Of a stretch of 23,142 nt of DNA, positions 16,000-23,118 are shown in pieces. Made by a program: the position numbers and the translations under genes. The stretch is from Candidatus Dormiibacterota bacterium. Lineage in GTDB: Bacteria; Chloroflexota; Dormibacteria; Aeolococcales; Aeolococcaceae. The DNA lies in assembly GCA_003153215.1 (NCBI GenBank), contig PLXL01000259.1:3711-26852 (forward strand), read 5' to 3'. The notes beneath the pieces are model-generated. The model was not told the DNA's origin. It searched no databases and saw only the letters and a list, made by a program, of their open reading frames with translations. How positions within the stretch are numbered: position 1 is the stretch's first letter; every line of letters begins with the position of its first letter.

Positions 16000-16194
16000 T
16001 GGCGGATCGAGACGGCGAGCGGCAGGGAGATGACGCTCCGGACCCAGGCGCTGATCGACCGGGCGCTGGCCAGCCACCGTGCCGGCCGAGTAGCGGCGCG
16101 CACGCCGGGCTCCGCCTGGGGCGGCGCCGCACCGAACCGGCGATCCGCTCCCGCCGCGCCAGGGGCGACGGGTTCAGGAGGCTCGGAGGCGTGA
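15999..16194 (+). pseudogene. pcaB: Possible remnant of pcaB (3-carboxymuconate cycloisomerase tail)
   Basis: Between pcaF and pcaD lie 195 bases with no whole gene. In the frame that follows pcaF, TQALIDRALASHRAG (about 16042-16086) resembles the usual PcaB C-terminus, which ends in an xLVDRALAAHR-type helix. That frame ends in a TGA (16192-16194) overlapping the pcaD GTG, as a real upstream gene would. An ATG at 15999 overlaps the pcaF stop but opens a different frame that runs into pcaD and reads as noise. The picture is a start codon and a gene tail fused by deletion. In Streptomyces-type clusters pcaH, pcaG and pcaB lie at this place. The homology rests on about 15 residues, so it is tentative. 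Confidence 0.4.
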
Positions 16195-16923
16195 GCGCCC
16201 GGCTCGCCCATGCGATTAGCGGGACCGAGAGCGGGCCGGCGCTGCTGCTGGCGCCCTCCCTGGGGACCACCCTGGGGATGTGGGAGCCGCTGCTCGGAGA
16301 GCTCGAGGCTCGCTTCCGCGTCATCCGCTATGACCATCGCGGCCACGGCGGCTCCGAGGTGCCATCGGGCCCCTACGCCATAAACGACCTCGCGGCGCCG
16401 ATGCCGTCGCCCTACTGGACCGCCTGGGCGTGCACCGTGCCCACCACTGCGGCGTCTCCCTGGGCGGCATGCTGGGCCTGTGGCCGGCCGCTCATGCCCC
16501 GGAGGGCTTGGAGCGACAGGTGGTCGTGTCGGCCCTGCCGCGGCTCGACCCCCCGGAGCGCTACCGGGACCGGGCCGCACAGGTGCGCGCGGGCGGAACG
16601 GCCGCGGTGGCCGAGACGGTGGTCGGGCGGTGGTTCAGCCCACCTTCGTCGCGCGGCACGGGTTGGCGGTGACCCGCTTCCGCGAGGAGCTCAGCAGGGT
16701 TCCGGCCGAGGGCTACACCGGCTGCTGCGACGCGGTGGCGGGTGGCCAGGACCCCTTCGTGAGCGTCGGCGAGGCGAAGGGGCTCGCCGACGCCCTCCCC
16801 GACGCGCACTGCGCCGTGCTGCCCGATGCCGGCGACTTGGTGCCGGTCGAGGCGCCGGGTCGGCTTGCCCGCCTGGTCGTCGACCACCTCTGCGTGGCAG
16901 CCGGAGGGCGCGGCGGTGCCTGA
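16191..16923 (+). pseudogene. pcaD: Broken 3-oxoadipate enol-lactonase PcaD (alpha/beta hydrolase)
   Basis: The gene starts at GTG 16191 with AGGAGG nine bases upstream and reads SGTESGPALLLAPSLGTT and YDHRGHGGSE, as PcaD does. Near 16392-16396 one base is missing; the next frame continues GADAVALLDRLGVHRAHHCGVSLGGML with the Ser nucleophile. Near 16639-16642 another base is missing; a third frame continues TFVARHGLAVTRFREEL. At about 16731-16745 roughly 20 residues before AGGQDPF are gone in frame. At 16834-16836 the expected catalytic His reads Asp (DAGDLVPVEAP). The end overlaps pcaC by eight bases. In life it would hydrolyse 3-oxoadipate enol-lactone to 3-oxoadipate. The two frameshifts could be sequencing errors; the deletion and the lost His are harder to explain that way. 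Confidence 0.82.
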
Positions 16924-17320
16924 CGGCACGCGAGGCGTCACCCCCCCCGGCCGCCGCGCCGAGGGGATGCGGATCCGCCGCGAGCTTCTCGGTGACGACT
17001 ACGTCGACCGCTCCGCGGCCGGCGCCGACGATCTCACTGCCGACTTCGTGGAGCTGGCGATCAGCCATGCCTGGGCCGACGTGTGGGCGCGGCCGGGCCT
17101 GGACCGACGGACCCGCAGCTGCATCACCCTGGCCATACTGGCGGCGTTGGGGTGCGAGGAGGAGCTGGCGATGCACGTCCCCGCGGCGCTGCGCGCCAGG
17201 GTGACCCGTGACGAGGTCAAGGAGGTGCTGCTCCAAGTGGCAGTCTATGCTAGCCTTCCTCGGGCACATCGAGCCTTCGCCATCGCCCGAGTCGCGCTGG
17301 CCGCGATGGAGGAGGACTGA
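16916..17320 (+). CDS. pcaC: 4-carboxymuconolactone decarboxylase PcaC
   Basis: A 134-residue carboxymuconolactone-decarboxylase-family protein that converts 4-carboxymuconolactone to 3-oxoadipate enol-lactone. It has the PcaC opening RRAEGMRIRRELLGDDYVD, then FVELAISHAWADVWARPGLD, TRSCITLAILAAL, and the conserved ELAMHVPAALRARVTRDEVKEVLLQVAVY. The GTG at 16916 overlaps the pcaD stop by eight bases. In many actinobacteria PcaD and PcaC are fused as PcaL; here they are separate and overlapping. The gene looks intact although its pathway neighbours on both sides of its step (PcaB, PcaD) are damaged, so it may no longer be under selection, or copies elsewhere may serve it. Confidence 0.88.
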   Translation: MPDGTRGVTPPGRRAEGMRIRRELLGDDYVDRSAAGADDLTADFVELAISHAWADVWARPGLDRRTRSCITLAILAALGCEEELAMHVPAALRARVTRDEVKEVLLQVAVYASLPRAHRAFAIARVALAAMEED

Positions 17321-17326
17321 TCGCAG

Positions 17327-18163
17327 ATGGCTCAATCGGCGAAAGGCCCTCTCCGCACCCGCGCCCCGGAGCCGGCGCCGCGGCCCGGGCTCGTGCAATC
17401 GCTGGAGCGGGGCCTGGCGGTCATCCGCGCCTTCGACGCCGATCACCGCGAGCTGACGCTGAGCGACGTGGCCCGGGCCACGGGCCTCACCCGAGCCACG
17501 GCGCGGCGCTTCCTCCACACCCTGGTCGAGCTCGGCTACATGCGCAGCACCGGCCGGCTCTTCGCCCTGCGGTCGCGCATCCTCGAGCTCGGCTACGCCT
17601 ACCTGTCGAGCTCCACCCTTCCCGAGGTCGTCGAGTCCCACCTGGAGGCCCTGGTGGCCATCGTCCGCGAGTCCTCCTCGGTGTCGGTCCTCGACGGCGA
17701 CGAGGTGGTCTACGTGGCTCGCGTGGCCACTCGCCGGATCATGACCGTGGCCATCAGCATCGGCACGCGCTTCCCCGCCTATGCCACCTCGATGGGGCGC
17801 GTCCTTCTGGCAGGGCAGAGCGATGAGTGGCTCTCCGGCTACCTGGCTTCGGCCAACCTGCGCCGGCTCACCCTGTACACCGTCACCGACCCGGACGAGC
17901 TTCGCGCCGAGCTGCTCCAGGTCAGAACGCAGGGATGGGCACTGGTGGACGAGGAGCTGGAGGAGGGGCTGAGGGCCATCGCGGCACCGATCCACGATCC
18001 GGGTGGACGCGTGATCGCCGCCGTCAACGTCTCGGCCCCGACGGGCCGATGCGGCGCGGACACGATGCGCTCCGAACTCGTCCCCCCCCTCCTCGACACC
18101 GCGAGGCGCATCGAGGAGGATCTGCGTGCCGTGGATGGGAGGAGGCCGAGCCCACCTCGCTAA
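17327..18163 (+). CDS. pcaR: IclR-family regulator, PcaR/PobR subgroup
   Basis: A 278-residue IclR-type transcription factor. The N-terminal winged helix-turn-helix spans about 25-80, with SLERGLAVIRAF and LTLSDVARATGLTRATARRFLHTLVELGYM. The effector domain (about 95-265) includes LELGYAYLSSSTLPEVVE, FPAYATSMGRVLLA and GWALVDEELEEGLRAIAAP. LERGLAVIRAF and LELGYAYLS are features I associate with the PcaR/PcaU/PobR branch, which senses 3-oxoadipate or related acids. ATG 17327 is six bases after pcaC, with GGAGGA ten bases upstream inside its end. It is the last gene of the operon it probably controls, through the box at 13165-13179, so autoregulation is likely. Confidence 0.88.
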   Translation: MAQSAKGPLRTRAPEPAPRPGLVQSLERGLAVIRAFDADHRELTLSDVARATGLTRATARRFLHTLVELGYMRSTGRLFALRSRILELGYAYLSSSTLPEVVESHLEALVAIVRESSSVSVLDGDEVVYVARVATRRIMTVAISIGTRFPAYATSMGRVLLAGQSDEWLSGYLASANLRRLTLYTVTDPDELRAELLQVRTQGWALVDEELEEGLRAIAAPIHDPGGRVIAAVNVSAPTGRCGADTMRSELVPPLLDTARRIEEDLRAVDGRRPSPPR

Positions 18164-18213
18164 GCCCAAGTTCCCAGGCCAGGGCGAGTTCAGCTAGTGT
18201 GTCACGAACGCAG

Positions 18214-18230
18214 AAGGAGGAGCCATGTAG
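18214..18230 (+). other. Strong ribosome-binding site followed by ATG-TAG (start-stop)
   Basis: AAGGAGGA at 18214-18221 is followed at four bases by ATG at 18225 and at once by TAG at 18228. The preceding TAGTGT (18195-18200) fits the loose TANNNT -10 of actinobacteria. Reading past the stop gives GKILSEAVL and then noise. It may be the start of a gene lost by deletion or nonsense mutation, or a minimal start-stop leader. Confidence 0.4.
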
Positions 18231-18287
18231 GGGAAGATTCTTTCGGAAGCGGTGCTGTGCAGGAGATGGAGGATTGTTGGCCCTCCG

Positions 18288-18311
18288 GCGTCGCCCTGCG
18301 GGGAGCGACGC
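18288..18311. terminator. Hairpin between convergent pcaR and korB
   Basis: GCGTCGCCC at 18288-18296 pairs with GGG plus GCGACGC ending at 18311, with a TGC loop and an A bulge at 18304. It lies between two genes that point at each other and could end transcripts from either side. There is no clear T-run. Confidence 0.5.
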
Positions 18312-18348
18312 TAAACCACCCTGGCGTCACTCTATGACGCGAAGCTGT

Positions 18349-19398
18349 TTAGCTCTGTGCGAAGCGCTCCAGCTCGGCGCTTCCGGGGGAGAGCTCTGAG
18401 TAGGGGACGGCCACCAGGGGGCGCTGAACCACACCGAGCAGCTCGTGGAACGTGGGCCGCGAGGGGTCGACGTAGAGGATCCCCGTGACCACCTCGCCGC
18501 GGGCGTGGGCCTCGCGGAGATAAGCGCCCACGGCGTCGCGGTCGGTGGGGTCGTACCCCTGGGGCACGGCGCGGGCCCGCACGCGGCTGCGATCGTGGAG
18601 GGTGAGGTCGGTGATCCCCTCGCGACCGATCGCGGCCAGGATCGCCGGCCGCGGCTCCACGAAGTCGGTCTCGGTGCCGTGGACGTCGTGGTCGCGGGTG
18701 AAGCGGTAGCTCTTGGTCGATCCCTCGTGGTCGTTGAAGCTCACGCAGGGCGAGATGACGTCGATGAGGGCGAGGCCGCGATGCCCGGTGGCGGCCTTGA
18801 GGATGGGCACCAGTTGCACCTTATCGCCGGAGAAGCCGCGGGCCAGGAAGGTGGCCCCCAGGCTCAGCCCCAGCAGCATCGGGTCGATGGGCTGGATCAC
18901 CCCGGCGGTGCCCCAGTGGCTGGTGGAGCCGACGTCGGCCGACGCCGAGAGCTGGCCCTTGGTGAGGCCGTACACCCCGTTGTTCTCGATGATGTAGACC
19001 ATCCGCAGGTTGCGGCGGATCAGGTGGACCAGGTGACCGATGCCGATGGAGAAGCTGTCGCCGTCGCCCGAGATGCCGATGAGCAGGAGCTCGGAGTTGG
19101 CCGCTGCCACCCCGGTGGCCAGCGGGGCCATCCGGCCGTGCACTCCGTTGAAGCCGTGCGCTCCGTGGAGGAAGTACGCGGCGGTCTTGGCCGAGCAGCC
19201 GATCCCGCTCAGCTTGGCGACCATGTGGGGCGGCACTGCCACCTCCCAGAGGGCCCGGACGATCGCCGCGGTGACCGAGTGGTGGCCGCAGCCCGCGCAC
19301 AGCGTGGACATCGGCCCCTCGTAGTCGCGCTCGGTGAGGCCCAGCTCGTTGACCGGGAGGGCAGGGTGGCGGACGGGCGGCTTGGCGATGGAGGGCAC
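18349..19398 (-). CDS. korB: 2-oxoacid:ferredoxin oxidoreductase beta subunit (KorB)
   Basis: A 349-residue thiamine-diphosphate subunit that, with KorA, converts 2-oxoglutarate (or another 2-oxoacid) plus CoA to the acyl-CoA, CO2 and reduced ferredoxin. It shows CAGCGHHSV with Cys34 and Cys37, GIGCSAKTA, HGRMAPLATGVAAAN, the ThDP/Mg motif GDGDSFSIGIGH and ENNGVYGLTKGQ. The C-terminal 70 residues match the usual KorB tail (TGILYVDPSRPTFHELL). The GTG at 19398 lies two bases after the korA stop, with GGAGA upstream. The frame is open far into korA, but that extension is antisense-like noise in Arg/Gly-rich sequence and is rejected. Low-potential electrons would need a ferredoxin not seen here. 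Confidence 0.92.
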   Translation of the reverse strand: MPSIAKPPVRHPALPVNELGLTERDYEGPMSTLCAGCGHHSVTAAIVRALWEVAVPPHMVAKLSGIGCSAKTAAYFLHGAHGFNGVHGRMAPLATGVAAANSELLLIGISGDGDSFSIGIGHLVHLIRRNLRMVYIIENNGVYGLTKGQLSASADVGSTSHWGTAGVIQPIDPMLLGLSLGATFLARGFSGDKVQLVPILKAATGHRGLALIDVISPCVSFNDHEGSTKSYRFTRDHDVHGTETDFVEPRPAILAAIGREGITDLTLHDRSRVRARAVPQGYDPTDRDAVGAYLREAHARGEVVTGILYVDPSRPTFHELLGVVQRPLVAVPYSELSPGSAELERFAQS

Positions 19399-19400
19399 GG

Positions 19401-20972
19401 CTACTTCTCCCGTCGGCGCAGCCGGGTGAGCACGGACTCCACCACCTCGCCGGCGCTGACCGGAACGCCGCCGTAGACGAGCACCGAGCCCAGTTTCGCC
19501 GCATTGGCGCCGCTCTCCAGGAGCAGGGTGCGGAGCTGGCCGTCGCGGTTCTGCTCCACGACGAAGCAGATCTCGTGCGTGTCCAGGAAGGCGTGGACGG
19601 CGGCGTCGAAGGGATAGCCGCGGACGCGCATCCAATCGGCGGCGACCCCGCGGGCCCTGAGCAGCTCCGCCGCCTCCCGCACTGCGGGTCCACCGCTGCC
19701 CAGGGTGACCAGCCCCACGCCTGCCTCCGGGCGGCGCTCGACCACCGGCTCGGGGACCCGCCGCGCCGCCGCCGCGTGCTTGCGCGCCAGGCGGTCGACC
19801 ACCTCGCGGTACTCGTCGGGGTCCTCGGTGTAGCCCCCGAGGCGGTTGTGACCCGAGCCGCGGGTGAAGTAGGCGGCTCGGGGGCTGACCCCGGGAAGGG
19901 TGCGCGCGGTGACGCCGTCCGGATCCGGGTCCGCGTAGCGGTGGTACTCCGCCACCCCCTCGAGGTCCGCGGCGCCGAGCACGCGCCCCCGGTCCGGCGT
20001 GTAGGAGTCGTCCCAGCGGAGCCGCGGGACCATCCAGTCGTTCATTCCGATGTCGCTGTCGCTCAGCACCAGCACCGGGGTCTGGAAGCGCTCGGCGAGG
20101 TCGAAGGCGCGGACGGCGAAGTCGAAGCACTCGGCCGGGTCACCGGGGAAGAGCAGGATGTGCGCGGTGTCGCCGTGGGAGGCGTGGGCCGCGGCGAGGA
20201 TGTCGGCCTGCTGGGTGCGGGTGGGCATCCCCGTGGAGGGGCCAGCGCGCTGGACGACGAAGAGCACCACCGGCACCTCGGTGTAGTAGGCGAGGCCGAG
20301 CTGCTCCTGCATCAGGGACAGGCCGGGCCCCGAGGTCGCGGTGAAGGCGCGGGCGCCCGCCCAGCCGGCGCCGATCACGGTGCCGATGGCGGCCAGCTCG
20401 TCCTCCGCCTGCACGATCATGCCGGTGGTCAGCCCGGACTCGGGATCGCGGCGGTAGCGGCGGGAGAAGGCCGAGAAGGCGTCCATCAATGAGGTCGAGG
20501 GGGTGATCGGGTACCAGGCCGCGACGGTGGCGACGGCGTAGATGCAGCCCACGGCGGTCGCGGTGTTGCCATCCACGATGATCGAGTCGAGGGTGCCCTC
20601 CAGCGGCTCCACACGGCAGGGGAGAGGGTAGGCGAAGTGCTCCCGTGCGTACTCCTCGCCGAGACGGAAGGCATGGTGGTTGGCCTCGCGCAGCCGGGCC
20701 CGACGCTGGTAGCGCTCGTCGATGAACGCCGCGGCGATCTCAGGGTCGATGTTGAGGAGCGCGGTGACCGCCCCCGCGTAGACCATGTTCTGGAGGAGGA
20801 TGCGCTCCCGCGGGTTGTCGAACTCCTCGATGCACATCCGGGCGATGGGGATGCCCAGGAGGGCCACGTCCTCCCGGGCCCCTGCCTGCTCAAGGGGGGA
20901 GGTCGAATCCCAGAGGACCCACCCCCCGGGGCTGAGCTCGGCGATGTCACGCTCCCGGGTCTGGGTGTTCAT
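19401..20972 (-). CDS. korA: 2-oxoacid:ferredoxin oxidoreductase alpha subunit (KorA), gamma domain truncated
   Basis: A 523-residue subunit; the fused gamma-alpha form in actinobacteria is usually about 590-650. Residues 1-115 are only the back part of the gamma domain: the protein opens MNTQTRERDIAELSPGGWVL, where the normal gene has some 80-100 residues more, including the Gly-rich start and the FRTFPAEIKGG-like stretch. The alpha part is whole: YPITPSTSLMDAF at 154-166, EDELAAIGTVIGAGWAGARAFTATSGPGLSL, GPSTGMPTRTQQADI, and the last TPP-fold domain with VVEQNRDGQLR. An in-frame stop lies 30 bases before the ATG at 20972, and no ribosome-binding site is visible there. So the 5' end has probably been deleted and the product may be inactive or need a separate gamma subunit. 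Confidence 0.85.
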   Translation of the reverse strand: MNTQTRERDIAELSPGGWVLWDSTSPLEQAGAREDVALLGIPIARMCIEEFDNPRERILLQNMVYAGAVTALLNIDPEIAAAFIDERYQRRARLREANHHAFRLGEEYAREHFAYPLPCRVEPLEGTLDSIIVDGNTATAVGCIYAVATVAAWYPITPSTSLMDAFSAFSRRYRRDPESGLTTGMIVQAEDELAAIGTVIGAGWAGARAFTATSGPGLSLMQEQLGLAYYTEVPVVLFVVQRAGPSTGMPTRTQQADILAAAHASHGDTAHILLFPGDPAECFDFAVRAFDLAERFQTPVLVLSDSDIGMNDWMVPRLRWDDSYTPDRGRVLGAADLEGVAEYHRYADPDPDGVTARTLPGVSPRAAYFTRGSGHNRLGGYTEDPDEYREVVDRLARKHAAAARRVPEPVVERRPEAGVGLVTLGSGGPAVREAAELLRARGVAADWMRVRGYPFDAAVHAFLDTHEICFVVEQNRDGQLRTLLLESGANAAKLGSVLVYGGVPVSAGEVVESVLTRLRRREK

Positions 20973-21230
20973 GGCACGAGCTTGGCGCGCATGGGGTCAC
21001 CGACGCGCAGCGCCGTGGATGGGTCTGCTGCGTGGGGAGGTCACCATGGGTCCGGGGCACCATAGGTCCGCCGTGGCGGCGCTAGGAACGCCTAGGCAGC
21101 CCGATAGGCCCCACTCCGGTAAAAACCGGGGGGCCGCGGCGCCATTTCCGAGCCTCTGAGGCCATCCCAGCGGCGGCTTCATAGGTCCTCGCTGTCCCGG
21201 GCGAAGCCGGTGCGCTGGTAATGTCGGCCG
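20973..21230. other. Divergent non-coding gap upstream of korA and the PanE-family gene
   Basis: The place where the 5' end of korA is expected holds no gamma-domain sequence that I can see in either strand. It contains the short tandem repeat at 21043-21070, a small hairpin CCGGT-AAAA-ACCGG at 21116-21129, and no clear promoter. The sequence reads like deletion scar material. Confidence 0.45.
21043..21070 (+). repeat. Two 13-bp near-identical direct repeats
   Basis: CACCATGGGTCCG at 21043-21055 and CACCATAGGTCCG at 21058-21070 differ at one base. Related shorter pieces (ATGGGTC at 21019, CATAGGTCC near 21180) lie nearby. They sit upstream of the truncated korA. Confidence 0.5.
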
Positions 21231-22214
21231 GTGGCTCGGCGGTACGTGGTCCTGGGCGCGGGCGCGATCGGAGGTGTGATCGCCGCCTCCCTGCACCGAG
21301 CCGGGATCGAGGTCGCGGCCATTGCCCGAGGCGCGCACCTGGCGGCGATACAGCGCCGCGGCCTGCTCCTGCGCACACCGGACGGGGATTGGACCGTGCG
21401 GCTCACCGCCGTCGGCTCACCTCGCGAGCTGGAGTGGAGGGACGACGACGCGGTCGTGCTGGCCGTGAAGTCGCAGGACACCGAGGCCGCGCTGCGTGAT
21501 CTCGCCGCGGTGGCGCCGCCCTCCGTGGTGGTGGCCTGCGCCCAGAACGGCGTGGCCAACGAGCCGGCCGCACTGCGGTTGTTCGCGAGCACGCTGGCGG
21601 TGCTGGTGATCTTGCCGGCCACCCATCTGGAAGCCGGGGTGGTGGCGGCGGAGTCGCTCCCCTGCCTGGGAATCCTGGACGTGGGCTGCTACCCCGCCGG
21701 GGTGGACGCGGTGGCCAGGGAGGTCGCGGTGACCCTCGGCGCAGCCGGTTTCAGCTCCCTGGCGCTCCCCGACGTGGTGCGCTGGAAGTACCGGAAGCTG
21801 CTGGTGAACCTGGCCAACGCCGTTGGCGCGATCTGCGGCCCGGAGAGGGCGCGCGGTGAGCTGGCGGCGAGGGTGTTCGCCGAGGGCGAGGCCGTGCTGC
21901 GTGCCGCGGGGATCGCCAGCGTCTCGGTGGAGGAGGACGCAGCTCGGCGCGATGGCCTGATCAGCATCCGCCCCATCGTCGGGCACCGGCGCGCGGGGAG
22001 CTCGTCCTGGCAGAGCCTGAGCCGCGGCACGGGCAGCATCGAGGCCGACTACCTGAACGGTGAGATCGTCCTGCTGGGCCGCCTTCATGGCGTGCCGACG
22101 CCGGCCAACGCGCTGGTCCAGCGCATCGCCAACCGGATGGCCCGCGAACGGGCCGGGCCCGGAGCGATCAGCGAGAGTGAGGTCCTTTCACACTTGGATG
22201 CCAGCTCCCGGTGA
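21231..22214 (+). CDS. Ketopantoate reductase family oxidoreductase (ApbA/PanE)
   Basis: A 327-residue NADP-dependent reductase of the PanE family. The Rossmann motif is LGAGAIGG with Gly9, Gly11 and Gly14; CAQNGVANE follows at 103-111, then the conserved WKYRKLLVNLANAVGA (185-200), whose second Lys is the family catalytic Lys. The C-terminal half has SSSWQSLSRGTGSIEADYLNGEIV and GVPTPANALVQ. The GTG start at 21231 gives the shortest complete Rossmann strand; the ribosome-binding site is weak. Pantothenate genes are not nearby, and many paralogues reduce other 2-oxo acids, so ketopantoate is only one possible substrate. It is transcribed away from korAB and has no evident operon partner. Confidence 0.85.
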   Translation: MARRYVVLGAGAIGGVIAASLHRAGIEVAAIARGAHLAAIQRRGLLLRTPDGDWTVRLTAVGSPRELEWRDDDAVVLAVKSQDTEAALRDLAAVAPPSVVVACAQNGVANEPAALRLFASTLAVLVILPATHLEAGVVAAESLPCLGILDVGCYPAGVDAVAREVAVTLGAAGFSSLALPDVVRWKYRKLLVNLANAVGAICGPERARGELAARVFAEGEAVLRAAGIASVSVEEDAARRDGLISIRPIVGHRRAGSSSWQSLSRGTGSIEADYLNGEIVLLGRLHGVPTPANALVQRIANRMARERAGPGAISESEVLSHLDASSR

Positions 22215-22536
22215 TCCGGTGGGCAGCTCACACGGCGATCAGGTCCAGACTGCTGCGGCCCCGGAAGGCGCCGGATCGGATGCTCGTGGCGGTCGGCGAT
22301 GCCCCAGCGCCGGCGCTCGTCCTCGACCGCCGCCTCGGCCGCGAGGCGGAGCAAGGGCGGGGCAGCTGCCCCTCGGGCGTACAACGGAGGCAGTCAGCGG
22401 TCGGCGGCAGGATTCCACACGATGCGTGCGCGCGCGAGGATCGGCCTGCGCCGGATGCCGCGAATCCCGGCCTTCAGCACCCGGTCGATGGTCGACGCCG
22501 CCTCGTTGCTGACGCAACCAATCAGCATCCGCCGTC
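22215..22536. other. Gap before the truncated istB, no credible gene
   Basis: About 320 bases. Frames on both strands are Arg/Pro-rich and typical of antisense reading in GC-rich DNA. The best piece is on the minus strand at about 22400-22531 (MLIGCVSNEAASTIDRVLKAG), which looks protein-like but is about 44 codons and unrecognised. It may be a relic of a gene cut by the mobile element. Confidence 0.4.
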
Positions 22537-22620
22537 GTGATGCGCGCGCGACCGGCTAGCTTGATAAGAGGATGGCCGCCCCCAAGCGTGCTGGCGGTTG
22601 AGGCCCTAGCTGTTAGCGCT

Positions 22621-22633
22621 CACGAGAATGTCA
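22621..22633 (+). repeat. Transposon-end motif CACGAGAATGTCA at the istB break
   Basis: This 13-base sequence is the exact reverse complement of 2315-2327 in the end-repeat array of the left transposon. It stops nine bases before the point where IstB homology begins (22642), so it probably marks an element end or a recombination junction. Confidence 0.55.
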
Positions 22634-22641
22634 CCCCTTTG

Positions 22642-23118
22642 AAGCGCAACGTCATCCTCCTGGGCCCGCCCGGGGTGGGCAAGTCCCACCTGGCGATCGC
22701 CTTGGGCGTCGCCGCCACCGACGCCGGGTACCGCACCTACTTCACCGCCGCCGCGGACATGGTGGCCGCCCTGCAGGCCGCTCATCTCGAGGGCACCGCA
22801 GCCTACAAGCTGCGCACCTACTTGAGCCCCTCCGTCCTGGTCATCGACGAGCTCGGCTACCTGCCCCTTGACCAGGCCTCGGCCAACTGGATCTTCCAGG
22901 TGGTCAGCCGCCGCTACGACCGCGGTTCGATCATCCTCACCTCCAATCGCGGCTTCGGCGACTGGAACCAGGTCTTCGCCGACCCGGTGGTGGCCTCGGC
23001 CATCGTCGACCGGCTCCTCCACACCGCCACCGTGCTCAACATCCGCGGCGCCAGCTATCGGATGCGCGCCTACGTCGACCAGCAGAAGCTCAAGGGAGGC
23101 GGTGCTATGGTTGGCTGA
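22642..23118 (+). pseudogene. istB: IstB-like AAA+ ATPase of an IS21-family element, 5'-truncated
   Basis: The recognisable part starts at KRNVILLGPPGVGKSHL, that is, at the Walker A motif, and runs to a normal C-terminus (LNIRGASYRMRAY). Walker B is VLVIDELGYLPLD, and ILTSNRGFGDW and the DRLLHTATVLNI lid follow, as in IstB, the helper ATPase of IS21 transposition. Full IstB is about 250-265 residues; the first 90-100, which bind DNA and the transposase, are missing. The open frame extends back to ATG 22537, but that stretch has no IstB-like sequence. The downstream bases GAGACCTGTGCACTTTTCG run off the window and may be the element end. No istA is in the window. Confidence 0.85.

Noticed and set aside
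15258..17204. Very long plus-strand open frame (648 codons)
   Set aside because: It lies in the wrong frame of pcaF and pcaC and is Arg/Gly/Pro-rich; only the stretch 16191-16395 is real, as the first part of pcaD.
16691..18169. Minus-strand open frame of 492 codons opposite pcaD-pcaC-pcaR
   Set aside because: It is antisense to well-recognised genes, with composition typical of GC-rich shadow frames.
18349..20130. korB extended by about 240 codons into korA
   Set aside because: The extension overlaps the confident KorA alpha domain and has no KorB-like sequence; GTG 19398 is the sound start.
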